Shown here one piece after another: positions 23,738 to 36,253 of a DNA stretch of 64,000 bases. The notes under the pieces were generated by a model that was not told the origin of the DNA, ran no database searches, and saw only the letters and a list, made by a program, of their open reading frames with translations. The stretch is from contig OX246743.1 in the NCBI GenBank assembly GCA_945910005.1, forward strand, positions 9,654,587-9,718,586. The letters are read 5' to 3'. A program made the position numbers and the translations under genes. Each line of letters begins with the position of its first letter. The first letter of the stretch is position 1. Source of the DNA: Isoperla grammatica (Eukaryota; Arthropoda; Insecta; Plecoptera; Perlodidae).

Positions 23738-26478
23738 GTGATGGGTCAGTCGTGAGGAAGGAAGGGTTGGGGGGGGGGGGGGGGGCAGTAAAAAGTGGGA
23801 GGTTGCTGGGCCGACGAAAGAGCAGATTTTTATATTAACAGTTGTGAAAAAATTCTGGAACAAATATCTAGAAAAGTGTGGGGAAGTAAGATGTTTGGGA
23901 TGCACATTTAATATCAACATTTTGACATCATGCAGAGCTAAATATATCAAGATCTACAGACATCCTAAAAAAATATATAAAATTGATTGTTTGCATGGAT
24001 ACAACTTCTAATTTGTTTTCTAATGTTTTTTGAGGCATCGCTCGAAAACTTTAATAATAATATAATTTGAATATCTGAACAAAGAACCTTTTAAATTCTC
24101 ACGCTTTTCAAGCTACTTTTTTTTTATTATCTATAACAGCAGTTTTAAAAAGTTCTGGAAAAACAATTGACAAAAATTGTGAAATTAAGAAATTTAATTT
24201 TTTAATGTACTCTCCGTTACACAACGTCGTTGGAGTATTGAAAACACAGACGGTGATAATTACTACCTTTCTAAATTATCACATTTCAACAATCCATATT
24301 TTATATCCAATAATGCTTCTGAATTTCTGTCGTGATTAACACATACAAATCTGACGCCTCAATTATTTCAATAACATCCTCGGAATTTCAATTAAAGGTT
24401 ATATTTCAATTTTCCACCGTATAGCTAACTTCATTATTGGCGCCTTGTAAAACAAATCCATACATATACACACTCCAACATTAATTACGAATTTACATAA
24501 AGTGATCACCAAGCACCAACAAATAATATATTTCTCCCTCGGGTCCCAATGAAATGTATACGGCCACTGAAGACACAGCTGTACAGTTTTAACTACGCGT
24601 CGTAAATTTGTCTGGCTTATATGAGTCCAGTCAAGCATTGTCCGAAGACTTTTCATTATGACCACAGCGTGCATCGTATGGTCGCATTTACATTACCGGG
24701 TGTTCGTCAAGGTTCGATACTATCGCCTTGATAATGTTTAGATTAAATACTTAAACAATGTGGCATACGATCTAATTGTTTACCTTTTAAAGATAAATAT
24801 AAGTTGAATGTTATTATTTGTGCATTTATTTATTATTAATTGTATTTTCATGATGATGAATGATATTATGCCAAATATTTTTTTCATTTTTTGAAAAAAG
24901 AGTACTTACACCCAAAAATGTTGAAATATTTGATGACTAAAAAATAAAACTTCTTTTTTGTATCTTTGCACCGGAATCAACAATTATGAAAGTTATTTGT
25001 TGTTACACTAGGCGCCTTGACTACTTGGTGGATTTAAAAGGTTTTCATTGGTGACGTTGCCAATAGCGAAAACGATCTACTCAAAAAATAAGTAATAATC
25101 GGCACATTCTAATAAATTTTGTAAAAAAATTAGTCGATTCGATCTGATTCCAAAAATAAAATATCGATATCGAAAATTTTCATCGACATCGATTTTTAAT
25201 CGAATGAAGAGTTTCGATTTCCCCTTTCTGATAGTTTTTCGTAACGTACTGTGGTCCAAATCGAGCAACACATATGTCCATATGGAAACAGCCAGCTTTG
25301 TCCAGCGCAGCAGTAGAGAGATACGACCAGTATTAAGCCTCCTCCACCTGGCGTGGGGGAGGGGGGGGGGGGGGGGACAAGAGCCCAATCAAACATAACG
25401 TCCGTTACCCTGGCTGTAGTTACTTAATACATACGCGAACAATCACCCTAGTTTATATATATAGTATATACATACACGAGGGAAGCAGTTTGGGGTGAAT
25501 GGCCGACAAAAAGTTTTATGTGTGTGGTTGGTTCTCTACCAGCTTCAAGAACAGAAGAGTTATGTTGGCGAGGACTCCGGGCGAGAAGGCCATAAGTGCA
25601 GCTGAACGTTTTCCACATAGACCACTAGCACTGGCGTGTTGTGGTTAACCGTGAAGAAATGCGTTAAAATCACTTGAAATAATAAAATGTTATATGTGGA
25701 AACGCGAACGCTAAATAACACGTTATAAACTAAAGAATATTTAAGCCTCATTTTGTGATAAGTGAAGAAGTCACTAGTTGACAAAGAGAGAAGTCAAAAA
25801 TGTTCGATAGTGTTCTAATAACTTGTGATTGGATTTCTAACTATATAAAACATAATATTGCCCACACAATTTATGTCTGAACAACAGAACTGAAAACAGT
25901 TCTGCAAATATAAAATTAAAACAAAATAGAATATTCTTTTCATGAAAACAAACACGTAAATCAAAAAGTAAATTATTCAAATTCGAGGAATAAAACGTTG
26001 ATACCTCTTTTGCGAGTGACAAGTTATATTTTCCAAAAATTAACTTCCAGTTCTCAAACGACGCCAGTATTAATGAATCAAATAAACACATACTATATGG
26101 GCTCCCGTTCCCCAACCCTCATTCACCCAAATATTCACATAAGAATCGAATCTGATTCTTGATCAAGTCACTTCATTCAATAATTATATTATCTTGACTT
26201 TCGTATCTTATTGTGACAATGATGAGCTGATGATGATATACAAAGAAAAGTTCGAACCAAACCAATGCATAATTTACCACGATCTATAGTTTGAAGTCAT
26301 CGCCAAACATTATCATCTAAAGCAATACAAAATATCAGCTCAATAAGAATAATAAACATTATTTCAAAGATTCACTCACTGAATCGTAACTGTCAACAAG
26401 GTTGCCGGTAGTTAGGTCTTGCGCACATCAAACTTTAAAGAACACAAATTCTTTGTAAGTTCTAAACTTGAAATAAGC
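23738..26478. other. no gene seen; two long G tracts
   Basis: G-runs lie at 23769-23785 and 25361-25376. Overlapping 64-103-codon frames on both strands at 25077-25398 all run through the second G-run. No other structure was found. Confidence 0.55.
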
Positions 26479-26500
26479 ACGCGCTAAACTTTTAGCGCGT
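26479..26500. repeat. 22-bp palindrome
   Basis: ACGCGCTAAA and TTTAGCGCGT are perfect 10-bp arms separated by CT. It is GC-rich relative to its flanks. It may be the core of a decayed inverted-repeat element or a protein-binding dyad. Confidence 0.85.
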
Positions 26501-27662
26501 TAGCGACGCCAAAAATCTATTCCAAACTATTTTAATACATATTCTACACATCCAAGACTATGTCTACACTTCATGATCCCATTCGTAATAAATTGTGCTC
26601 CATAGATCGCTCTTGCCCGTTTACATTGCTAAAAAAAATCTCTCAAAGGGGGTAATAATATTAGGGTGCTGGCTGACCAACAAAAAGTGTGTTAGCTTAG
26701 ATGGCTAACCATATCTTCAAATCATTCTCCCCCCCTCCCCCCCTCCCACACATGTCCGGCCAATGTTCCCCCACACACATGTGATGTACGTTGGTTGCTC
26801 TTCAAACGTACCTACCTACTCGTCTGTTAAAGAAATCATATCGTATACTGGTAGTTCACAATGTTATATTCGCTGTGCATGGCGTACAATATAAGAAAAT
26901 GGGTGTATAGTATTGTTATTTTGATTTTCCAAACGGTTTTCTTAGTTTCACAATGTAAAAATGTTAAGTTAAAACAAAAAATTGTTCTGGACAATAATTG
27001 GACACGAGTTATTGTGTTAAATCTTTTGACTCGATTAAACAGCTTTTCATTCTTTCCTCTCCATCGACCGTATTTTCATTTCAAATTGAGTATTACCTAG
27101 ACATTACATTGAAGTGAAAGAATCGCCGGTCCATCCAATATAATTTTGTGCATTTCTAGTTACCGTCATAGTAATTTTGCAAATAATAAGTTTAATTCAA
27201 AATTATATTTTAGCGTCAGTAATGTAGGGGTTACACCCTCAAAAAGGTATGATTCAAGACATTTTATTTTTGTTTTTTACATGCAGTCTACCTAGATAAA
27301 AGGAATGATCACTAGACTTGGATCGCGCTAAATAAATTAGTTGAAATAATTTTTTCAAGTGTCTGACATGAAGCAGCTACATTAATCAACAGAGTTTACA
27401 ACATTGCCAATAACAAAACGTAAACAATTAATTAATTTCTTTGAGATATTGTCTTTTAATCCATCAAAAACTTTCTCTACCTCCCAAAAGGCATTTTCAT
27501 TTAAATTACTTCAAACCCTCAAAAGAAACGACAACCAACATAATATCTTACGGCGAGACATCAAACGTCTCTTATATCCGACAAAAAGTCGCTATATAGA
27601 TGATCATCACAAGATTTGGTTGCAAAGGGTTGCCGTACGTATAACGAATATCAGTTACCCAA
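26501..27662. other. no gene seen
   Basis: Short C-tracts lie at 26729-26746. Frames of 79 and 89 codons (26861-27100, 27404-27673) are Lys/Asn/Phe-rich and unidentified. Confidence 0.5.
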
Positions 27663-27975
27663 CCCCTGCCTAGTTTCGGTCCAAGCAGATAAGTTTCAAC
27701 CCCTTTATAAGGGTGTGCATGGCCTACGCGCTTGGGTCGCTGACCGAAACAAAAACGCGCATGCGTACAAACCCAGCCAGCATCACAATCTGGATCCATC
27801 TACTATGCATCGTTTGGTCATTGAAAACCAAGATCCTACATAAAGGATCTTTTCCATCAACTCGGCCGGTAAAAAACGAAACAAAATCCCTAACATAGAA
27901 CGAAAGGTGGACCAGTGGTCCTTTCAAATTTCGGCCACTAAAATCTAGGCTTAGGCACCCATACAAAGGGTGAAA
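27663..27975. repeat. cluster of short hairpins
   Basis: GTTTCGGTC (about 27673) pairs with GACCGAAAC (about 27741), enclosing an ACCCCTTTATAAGGGT stem. GAAAGGTGGACC pairs with GGTCCTTTC at 27901-27927 with a 2-base bulge, and CACCC pairs with GGGTG at 27957-27973. Individually they are modest. Together they make the segment more structured than its surroundings. Confidence 0.4.
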
Positions 27976-30900
27976 CTAGCTGTCCACGAAATAACACAAA
28001 GAACGCAGATTTGCATACACATTTGATATGCTTTTGAAAAAGACGAATGGACGTTTATGAATGCTGGACCGTACAGAACAGCACGTCTTCCTTCACCCCT
28101 ATTTTTCAGGGTATAAAATGAGCCAACAAAAAGCCCAAGTAAACATAGAGAGTAGAGCTGCCTAGTGGTCGTTTCTGAAAGCTCTAGTCCGCTAGGCCTG
28201 TACCTTCTTTGCATATTAACTACACACGGGTTTTCTATTAGTTCCTTTCGGGGCTTTGTTTAAATGTTTTAATGTATGCATACATATTAGAAGGAAAGAG
28301 GGATGGCTAAAAGAGGGACCCCCGTACGTAAATGAATGAGTTTTACATGCATGGCTGGGGACGAAGCATTCCGGTTTTAACAAAGACACAAGAAAAATAA
28401 AAATTCTTCCTGTAACTGTTTTTTTTTATTACTTTCAATTTTTAAAAGGACTGGACGCCCAGTCTATTTAAAAGTTTTTTGTTTTTTTGTCAGTGCGATC
28501 TCGTTTTTCGCGGCCATTGTCAATGTACAGTACTGTCGGGGACATCGCATTTGCGACACAGCTGGAGGGAAGCGATTTCAATATAATTCAATATAACGAT
28601 GACTAGCTTAAATTTTACCAAGCTACAATTCGTTACACACCAATAATCAAATCCTGGTTAAATTACATGAAAAACTAGATATCACCTGAAACCATCTATT
28701 TTTATTCTATAAACTTCATCCCAATAAAGTAGGTCTACAGTCATAAAAAAATATAAAATATAACAAATCGTGTGACAGGGATAGTAATTAAAAAAACGAC
28801 CACGACAATATAATCATTTACGTTAACTTCTCGATAGCTTCATTACAATCTTAACTCAACCTGAGTACATTAGTACCGTCGGGCTAAAGATTACGTTTTA
28901 TGCACTTTTTGTAATAAGTATAAACGAACTAATAATAATTATAAAAAAACATTTAAATACGTGCGCAGAATATATGAGCTACTCGCCGTGAGTGAGTCGT
29001 AATAACCCTAACGGACATATTTAGCGGATCGCAAATTAGGTACTCGATAAGACGAGATGTTTGATACACAGTAATTGGCGGATTAAAACGGAGGTTGTGT
29101 TTTATAGACCACTGCTTACAGATCTTCATCGAATCTACCAATTAGTGAATTAATATTCAAGAAATCTCAATCTGTATTTTGATAACGAAGCGGACTAGAA
29201 GGCTTTTGTTTAGTGGGAGTTTTACGGAACGAAGTTAACAAGACCGATGATTAATTAGTTGGCTATCCATAGTGTTTTATCTATAAAATACAGTAGGCTA
29301 CACACATGACAATGACATACATAAGTTACCCAAACGACATAGTTCTTGTATAAAGAGTTTAGAAGAAAGATTGTTAAGAAATTTACAGGTTTGAAAATGT
29401 TGTAACTTAGTTGTAATGCCCTGTAGTATCTACAATGTACAACAACGCAACATTTTAAACAGTCATTGCTTAATGAATCATAATATTAATATGTCAGAAT
29501 ATATCGCAAGTAACTTGTTATAAATGCATACTCCTATATAAGAAGAATAAATCTACTGAGAAGTAAATTTGTTGCTGCGTATTCGACATTCTGTACGTTT
29601 TATTTTAAGAATTACGATTTTTCGAACAAAAAAAAAGCCTACTCCTATTGAGCAGTACAGAGTTAAATGTGCGATTCCATGAAGGGTGTAGTTTTGAGAA
29701 AGCTAGTTTCTAACTCGAATCACATTGTTCAAGAAATCAAGACAAAATCTTAAGTATAAACTTCGAACTCTCACATAAATTGCAATTACATTAGAATACA
29801 CGCTAAGGTGGTTGAAATGACATAAATAAGACGTAAACGCAGCACTTTATAAACAAACTCCATCTCGAATAGTGTTGCAATTTTCCAGCCGGGTCGTGTA
29901 CTTGCCTAGATGCGGTCCGTATACATATATATATATAAGCATATGCACACGCGTACACATGTGTGCGAGAGAGAGGTCCCTATGTTCGCAAGGTGAAAGA
30001 TAAAGACACGCATATGTAGATGAGAGGGGCGAATGTCCATCAACACACGAAAAGGAAATTAAGAAAAAAGATAACTTTAATTTGGTTGTGGGGAAGGGGG
30101 AAGACAGCCATGGAACCGGCATAGGTGGACGCCTCAGTTGCCTTATATGGGTCCTACGGGTTAGACCTGCGAGCCGTCCTTAACAATACGGCTTTAATTA
30201 CCTATTTATTTGTGCTAATTAGGCGGTAGATAATTTATTTACGGGGCGAGGAGTCATTATAATTCGTGCTTGTCTTGACTTGTCGAGAGACTGTGTAGGC
30301 CTGTGTGTGTGCGTGCGGTGGAGTGGAATACATTGGAATATTGTTGTGAGCTCAACAAGTATTTACACACGGATATACACACACGGATGATACTCAAAGT
30401 TTTGTGTTGTGTCCGGTCACGTGCACATCTACTTACAGTGTTATTAATGTGTGTTTCATAAACTTTACGTTTTACTATAATATAACTTTGAAATTTATGA
30501 AATATAATATTGTATTTTTGTTTTCTTGTTATTTCTTAGTTTTGTGACGACGAAACGGAAGCGACTTAAAATCTATACAAGAAAACGTTTTGGTTAGAAC
30601 TTATGCACTACTTTCGATTCACTTATTCAATAATGAAAAATAAAAAAAAACATGAAAAAATGAACAGTCAAAATTAAATCGTTTCCACTAAATCATATCG
30701 ACTTGGCTAACAACAATTAACTGAACGGCAATCAAATCTACATTTAAATACCCCCGATAAACGGTCACGTATACAACCAAAACACACACACAGACACACA
30801 ACACCGATCGATATAACAACACACAACGATTAAATAGTGCCGAGAAAAAAAAACTATAATGATGTAATCAAAACCAAAATTAAACAACTATATTAGACCG

Positions 30901-33278
30901 AATTTAAATTCGTAAACTATAATTATTACCTCTAGCATGTATTTATATTTCCATAATTATATAGTTTCTATAATTGGTGGTAAGTACTGATAGACTTATC
31001 TAGATAGTGATTAGTTTTGCTATCGCTGAGGTTAGGTTGGTAGTTGCAGGCAGACAAGTTTCTATCTGTAACATCATAATTTCAATAAGTGCCTAACTGG
31101 AAGTAATTATCATTGTAAACTAAGATTGCTCACACGATACCGAACCCCCGTGGATAAGTTTCTCATTGGTCAGTCAACAACAAAAAACAAGATTGATTTT
31201 CTCTCTACGGCTTAATTATTACATGTTCAGGAAATAGCAATTATTTATACGTCAATATTTTTTTAGCGGTTTGCCCGGACCACTTTTAGTTACCATGATC
31301 TATGATACGTATTTATTTTACAAAATGTTGGGGAGAGGTAATGTTATACAGTAGTCTACAAAGAAATTATGTACAAGAAGCTTCGATCTACAAATACAAT
31401 AGTAATAAAGACTGTACGAATACAAGTAAATAATATGGCGATCAATTGACATTCATTGCTGTATTTTAAATTGTTTCTTGTTCTCATCTCCGCCAATCAG
31501 AATTCTTCTATACGATGGAACCATGCAAAGACATGTTATAAATAATAGGCACGTATGACAATCAGTTAATAGATGTCAATCATGATTCATGACGATGTAC
31601 CAACGTTGGACAGCAGACACAAAGTTGTTTTTTTTTATTCATTTTTAGTCGAGAGCATTATTTCATATAATATAAACAAAAATTTCGAAAAAATTTAAAA
31701 TATCGAAGTAAAATTTTACAATCTTACCGAATTTAGCAAATCGGGTATATTCTCATAATGTGAAATATATATATTTCATTATTCGCAAAACTGAACTTAG
31801 TAATAACCAATTATCAACAAAATGTGGATTGTAACTTTAATAAGAGCTATATGCAAGTAGGTAATTCAAATAGCATTTTCAAGTAACTCTTTTTATTTCT
31901 TTTGATCTGCATACTAAGTACAACAATTGTCATAGTAATTGTCATATGACATCTGCCGTTAAGAGGCTCGTTCGATATTTAAATAGATAACTGAAGAATG
32001 GTTTTAAATTACAAGTTCGAAATGTTTAATTTTAATCCACGCCGTGAGGAAACAATAATACAAACGACTCAAGGCTAAAGTAAGCTTGTTGTGCAGTTAT
32101 CATAACGGTAGTGTTATTTGTAAGCCAGTGATAATTTATGAGAGTGGAAATTATACTCGGATCTCCGCTTTGAATTGTCATCGTTTATCATAAGTTCTTG
32201 TCAGCATATGCATATATTACATTCGTCTCACAGAAAGGAAAATCAGCACAAAATGAGAATACCAATATACTTTAATTGATATTAAACGGAAATTATTTCA
32301 TGCCCGTACTAAACATCTATTTCCTAGGGAATGAAAAATCGCTCATCACCAAAAGGGATGTTAAAAATAATGTCCTTGTGATGTGGCAATTGTGAGAGGT
32401 GGCAAGTGTAAAAAAGTGGCAGCTATCTATACAAAGAAATAGTGTCACTTGCAATAGGGAATTCAATCTTTGGCAACTTAAATTTGTGGTAAGAAACTGT
32501 ATCGTTTGATGAACCTCGTCTTTAAAAAAATTCTATGCATACTGTCAACATCTTTGGTTGCATAAATCAATTATAAAGGTTATACCAACTATTATTATTA
32601 TCACAACATTATACTCCTTCATCATTCATGGAGGCTTGAAAGAAAGTCTATCAATTTGTTACAATACCCGTGACACAGCCATATAGGCTTAAATACAAAA
32701 TCGTGATCCTTTAACAGCTAAAGCGGTTTAAATAACAAACACAAAACAAAGGATTATAACTTTTTGATATCCCTTGTTTCATATTTCGTATTTGAGGCTC
32801 GGTTACAAGACCCAGTCAGCATTCCATCATATACAGCTGTCACCATTATTACCTACTTTGTCATCATTTCTACCTTTGCCACTTTTGCACTCAAGCGGGA
32901 ATTCGTATTTAATAGCGCATCCGTACGTTCGAGAACTGAATTTTTAAATTCGCTCTCGAAACTTCAACTGGACACACGCTTAAATTAAATGTATTTACAA
33001 ACGCGACAAAAATGAGTTTTCTGATTTAAGTGAAAGAGTCATGCTAACTGTTATTTAAAAGCGTTTACATGTTTGTCAATGTTTTTGTAGTTTTTGAATG
33101 CGAATAATGAAGTTTTTTTCTGAGAAAATCGTAAAAATGCTGATAAAGAGGGCCAGAAAATTGCAATAATATAAAATGATAAACACACGAATAGGTATAT
33201 GTGAGGGTTGAAGAAACGAGAGGTGTTAAAATAGGACAATATGAAGGCCACTTGAGTACAATGTGACAATTCTTCTAC
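27976..33278. other. 5.3 kb without a gene
   Basis: AT-rich sequence with a short TA tract at 29927-29938 and small CA/GT patches near 30300-30310 and 30780-30800. No long ORF, SINE box pair or convincing inverted repeat was noticed. Confidence 0.55.
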
Positions 33279-33650
33279 CAACCGATGTGTAAGTGGCTCA
33301 GCGGTAATACGCGATACTCTCATTCGGGAGGTCACTGATTCGATTCCCGCCACCAGCAATCCTGATTGAATATTTCTTAGAGTTTTTTTTTCAATCAATA
33401 GACGAACAATGCTTAAATTGAGTCCCTTATACATTATTTCCAAACTATCAAGCACTCTTATATACCTACTTAGTCCCCTGAACAGGGACACCTAAGATAA
33501 AGCTGATGCGAACCTACATCTCTGCTCCAAGACCTACATCAGTCATTCCTACAACAACGAATATAACTAAAACAAATGTATTGTAATTCATATTGATTTG
33601 TAATATGTGGTAATTGAATAAAATTTAATTGAATTGAATTTAATTTAACA
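33279..33650 (+). mobile_element. tRNA-derived SINE (family 1), long copy
   Basis: The A box TGGCTCAGCGG (33294-33304) and B box GATTCGATTCC (33337-33347) lie in a tRNA-like head that begins AACCGAT. The body shares with the 38.7-kb copy the block CCTGAA.AGGG.CAC followed by TAAAGCTG.TG and ATTCCTACAA. This copy has about 70 bp more between head and body. The 3' end (TTGATTTGTAATATGTGGTA, then AATAAA and AATTGAATTG runs) recurs at 47401-47475 and may derive from a partner LINE. The tRNA arms do not pair well enough for a functional tRNA. Confidence 0.75.
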
Positions 33651-34774
33651 GCAAAAAAAAAACTGTTGTATCTTGGATCAAGTCGCGAAGAATGTCATTA
33701 GAATTGTTATTGTTATTTGTTTTTTAATTAATAAGGAATGAGACTATCTGATCGCTACGCCAACAATAGTTTTCACTACATTCTATGATAAATTAATACT
33801 GATTAAGCGTCAGCACATGTTAATTTATTGTGTTTGCCGAAGCACTTTGCAGACACTTGGATGCGTATGGCAGATGTCCTGTGATGAGTATCTGTCCAGT
33901 CGTATAAGCGCTCACGATAAAACGAGTCAAGCTAACATTTAATGTTTAAAATGTGTCCTACACACCCAAAGTCCTCAGTTTTTTAACAAAGAAAAAATTA
34001 CTTAAAATTCCACATGCATTACATGTTTTTTAAAAGATTGTTTTTTTTTAGTGTTGTAATTTGACCCGTGCATAACCTTATAATCTTGATATAAAGAACG
34101 TATTTACCGAGCTAAGGATTATGTAAATACATCTCATACGACGTTTTATAGTGTTTATCGAAATAACGTACGGAAAGTTACAGTGTGACAACCGAGCGCT
34201 AATGCGTGCGTGATCCATCATAGTAGGTGACACAACATATTTATCTTTAAATGCGTTCAGAAAGATCAACATCGCTTGACTGGAGAGTAGAGTGTGCAAG
34301 TATAAATGATGAATCACTTAATTAATCACTTTCGTCAGAGAGTGTGTGTGGTTAGTTGGTTGCCGTAGAGAAATACGGCCGGCCGGATACTAAATTCGTT
34401 ATTAAAGCTTTATCAACTGTACGAAAACATTCGGGCTTGTTATAGGGCTGATCCATTGCAAACAAAAGCGGTCACGCAATCTACGTACGCTACTTTTAAA
34501 GTGTTTGAATATTATTATGTGTGATTTAAAAATGTAGAATTGAGGAATTATTCGTTGTTCAATTATTAATTTTCAACAATGAATTGTTCAATTTCATTTA
34601 AACTTATACCAGTTATAATAGTTTAATTTGTAGTATACCAGTACATGATTATATCAGCATGTACAATTCAATTATTAACACAGAATCAATAACCAGATCA
34701 ATTTAGAAAAATTGTGTTTGGTTTGTTGTCTAATTATTTTGCATGAATTTTATTACATGTACATAACAGCCGGG
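33651..34774. other. no gene seen
   Basis: Includes a CGGCCGGCCGG-type palindrome near 34377-34385 and a run of ATTCAA/TTGAAT motifs at 34550-34600. No supported gene. Confidence 0.5.
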
Positions 34775-35052
34775 GCCGGTGGCAGGGGCGGATCTAGCCT
34801 TGATTTATGGGGGGGGCGGTTTCATGGAAGGCGATTGCCAATTATTATAGGGGTGGGGGGGCTTAAGTGCATGCTTTATATACAAGTTTTGGGGAGTAAT
34901 GTACATTATGTTTTTTTTGATCAATCACATTTTCAAAACATACTTTACTTCAGTCAATACTGACATTTTCACATTTTGGGTGAAGCAATAACATAGTTGT
35001 CACTAAGGTTGACGTATAAACGAACAACACACGCAATATTTTTTTTTTTTTT

Positions 35053-35495
35053 ATTTTGAGATAATTATGGAAGTTTCAGGGGTGTCATTCGGAAATAACG
35101 TAATTTCACACTAAGTATCGATTTGTAAGTGAACCTGAGAATATGCATTCAATTTGATTCCTTTAAATATAATCTCATTTACATCTCCTTTAAGGGTATA
35201 CAAACAAACGTGCGTGACATACCACAGATATTGAGATAATTACAGAAGTTAAACGGGCTGTCTGTGGAAAATTACCTAATGTCACACACTGTAGCGATTT
35301 GTTAGAGAACCAGAGTATATTCATTTAATTTGATTCTTGCCAATTAATTTCAATTAGATCTTGTTTAATCACATATAAACATACCTGCGAGACATACTAC
35401 AGATTTTGAGATAATTACGTAAGTTTAACGGGCTACCATTCGAAAATCACGTAATTTGACACATAGTAGCGATTTGTAAGAGAACCTGAGTATGG
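35053..35495. repeat. three diverged 175-bp tandem repeats inside the hAT element
   Basis: Units start at 35053, 35228 and 35403, each opening AT.TTGAGATAATTA and including CACGTAATTT- or TACCTAATGT-like, AGCGATTTGT and GAACC.GAGTAT blocks. The spacing is exactly 175 bp both times, although the units differ substantially. Subterminal or internal repeats are common in hAT-type and other DNA transposons. Confidence 0.85.
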
Positions 35496-35619
35496 CATGC
35501 GCATACGTCGGCAGAGGCGGATACAGGCTCGATTAGTTACACAAAGCATGGCAACTAAAGTTCGGTAACGACTCCAAAATAATAATTATTCAAACTTTCC
35601 ATTTTTTCGGGGTCATGGG

Positions 35620-36176
35620 CAGTGGTGTATTCGAGCCTGGGTGGGCCTGGGCGCCGCCTAGGCACTTTTATTTGGAGGCTGGGCTAGCCCAGGTGCTTTT
35701 TAACAGCCAACAGCCCATATTATATCATTACAATACATACACGAACGAGGTCCTACATTGCTAAACAAAGAACAACCAGGCGTAAATAAAAACATCTTAT
35801 ATAATTGAAGCAGCAAAAATAAACATGACCAAATATACATAGCTTCAAAACGATGGACAGAAGAAATAGGTTTTTGTTGCAGGTATCAAATTTGATAGTT
35901 GTTATGACCCCTTGTGGATAATTAAAAACGACGATTTCATTGTTCTATCTGACAGACTACACTATGGGGCTAATTAACATCGATAAATTCAAAAGAGAAT
36001 TCTAAATACATGTATATGGCCTCTAAATTTTTGCTCAAAAACGTCCCCTCAAGTTCTTTAACCCTGTTCAATTTCTGTAACATCCTTTTCCACCCACTTA
36101 AATAACACCCCCCCCCCCCCCGCCGTACGTAAATTCGATCGCCCAAGGCACCTTATATTTTAGGAATACACCACTG
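35620..36176. mobile_element. second hAT-type element nested in the first
   Basis: The ends are CAGTGGTGTATTC (35620-35632) and GAATACACCACTG (36164-36176), a 13-bp perfect inverted repeat. The flanks are GTCATGGG (35612-35619) and GCCATGGG (36177-36184), an 8-bp duplication with one mismatch. Removing it rejoins the outer element. The 557-bp interior has no transposase frame. It is a younger insertion than the element that contains it. Confidence 0.85.
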
Positions 36177-36233
36177 GCCATGGGGGGGGCGGTCGCCCCC
36201 CCCGCCCCCCCCCTGTATCCGCCCCTGGCCGGT

Positions 36234-36253
36234 GGGGGGGGGGGGGGGGGGGG
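36234..36253. repeat. poly(G) tract of 20
   Basis: Abuts the right target duplication of the hAT element. It is part of a window-wide set of long G or C runs and is a potential G-quadruplex. Confidence 0.95.

Larger units (their letters stand above)
34775..36235. mobile_element. non-autonomous hAT-type transposon with exact 8-bp target duplication
   Basis: The terminal inverted repeats are CAGGGGCGGAT (34783-34793) and ATCCGCCCCTG (ending 36227). They are flanked by identical 8-bp direct repeats GCCGGTGG (34775-34782 and 36228-36235). An 8-bp duplication plus CAGGGGCGGAT-type ends is characteristic of the hAT superfamily. The body (1445 bp including the nested insertion) encodes no transposase. 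It contains three copies of a 175-bp repeat, a second hAT-like left end CAGAGGCGGATACAGG at about 35512, and a nested element at 35620-36176. The element probably moved using a transposase supplied in trans. Confidence 0.88.

Noticed and set aside
23696..23950. Frames with poly-Asp or poly-His (possible metal-binding protein)
   Set aside because: Direct translation of the (GAT)n microsatellite on each strand, with a G-run next to it.
24700..24735. B-box-like GGTTCGATACT as a SINE
   Set aside because: No A box at suitable distance and no second copy.
33051..33491. 146-codon minus frame
   Set aside because: It runs antisense through the SINE at 33279-33650.
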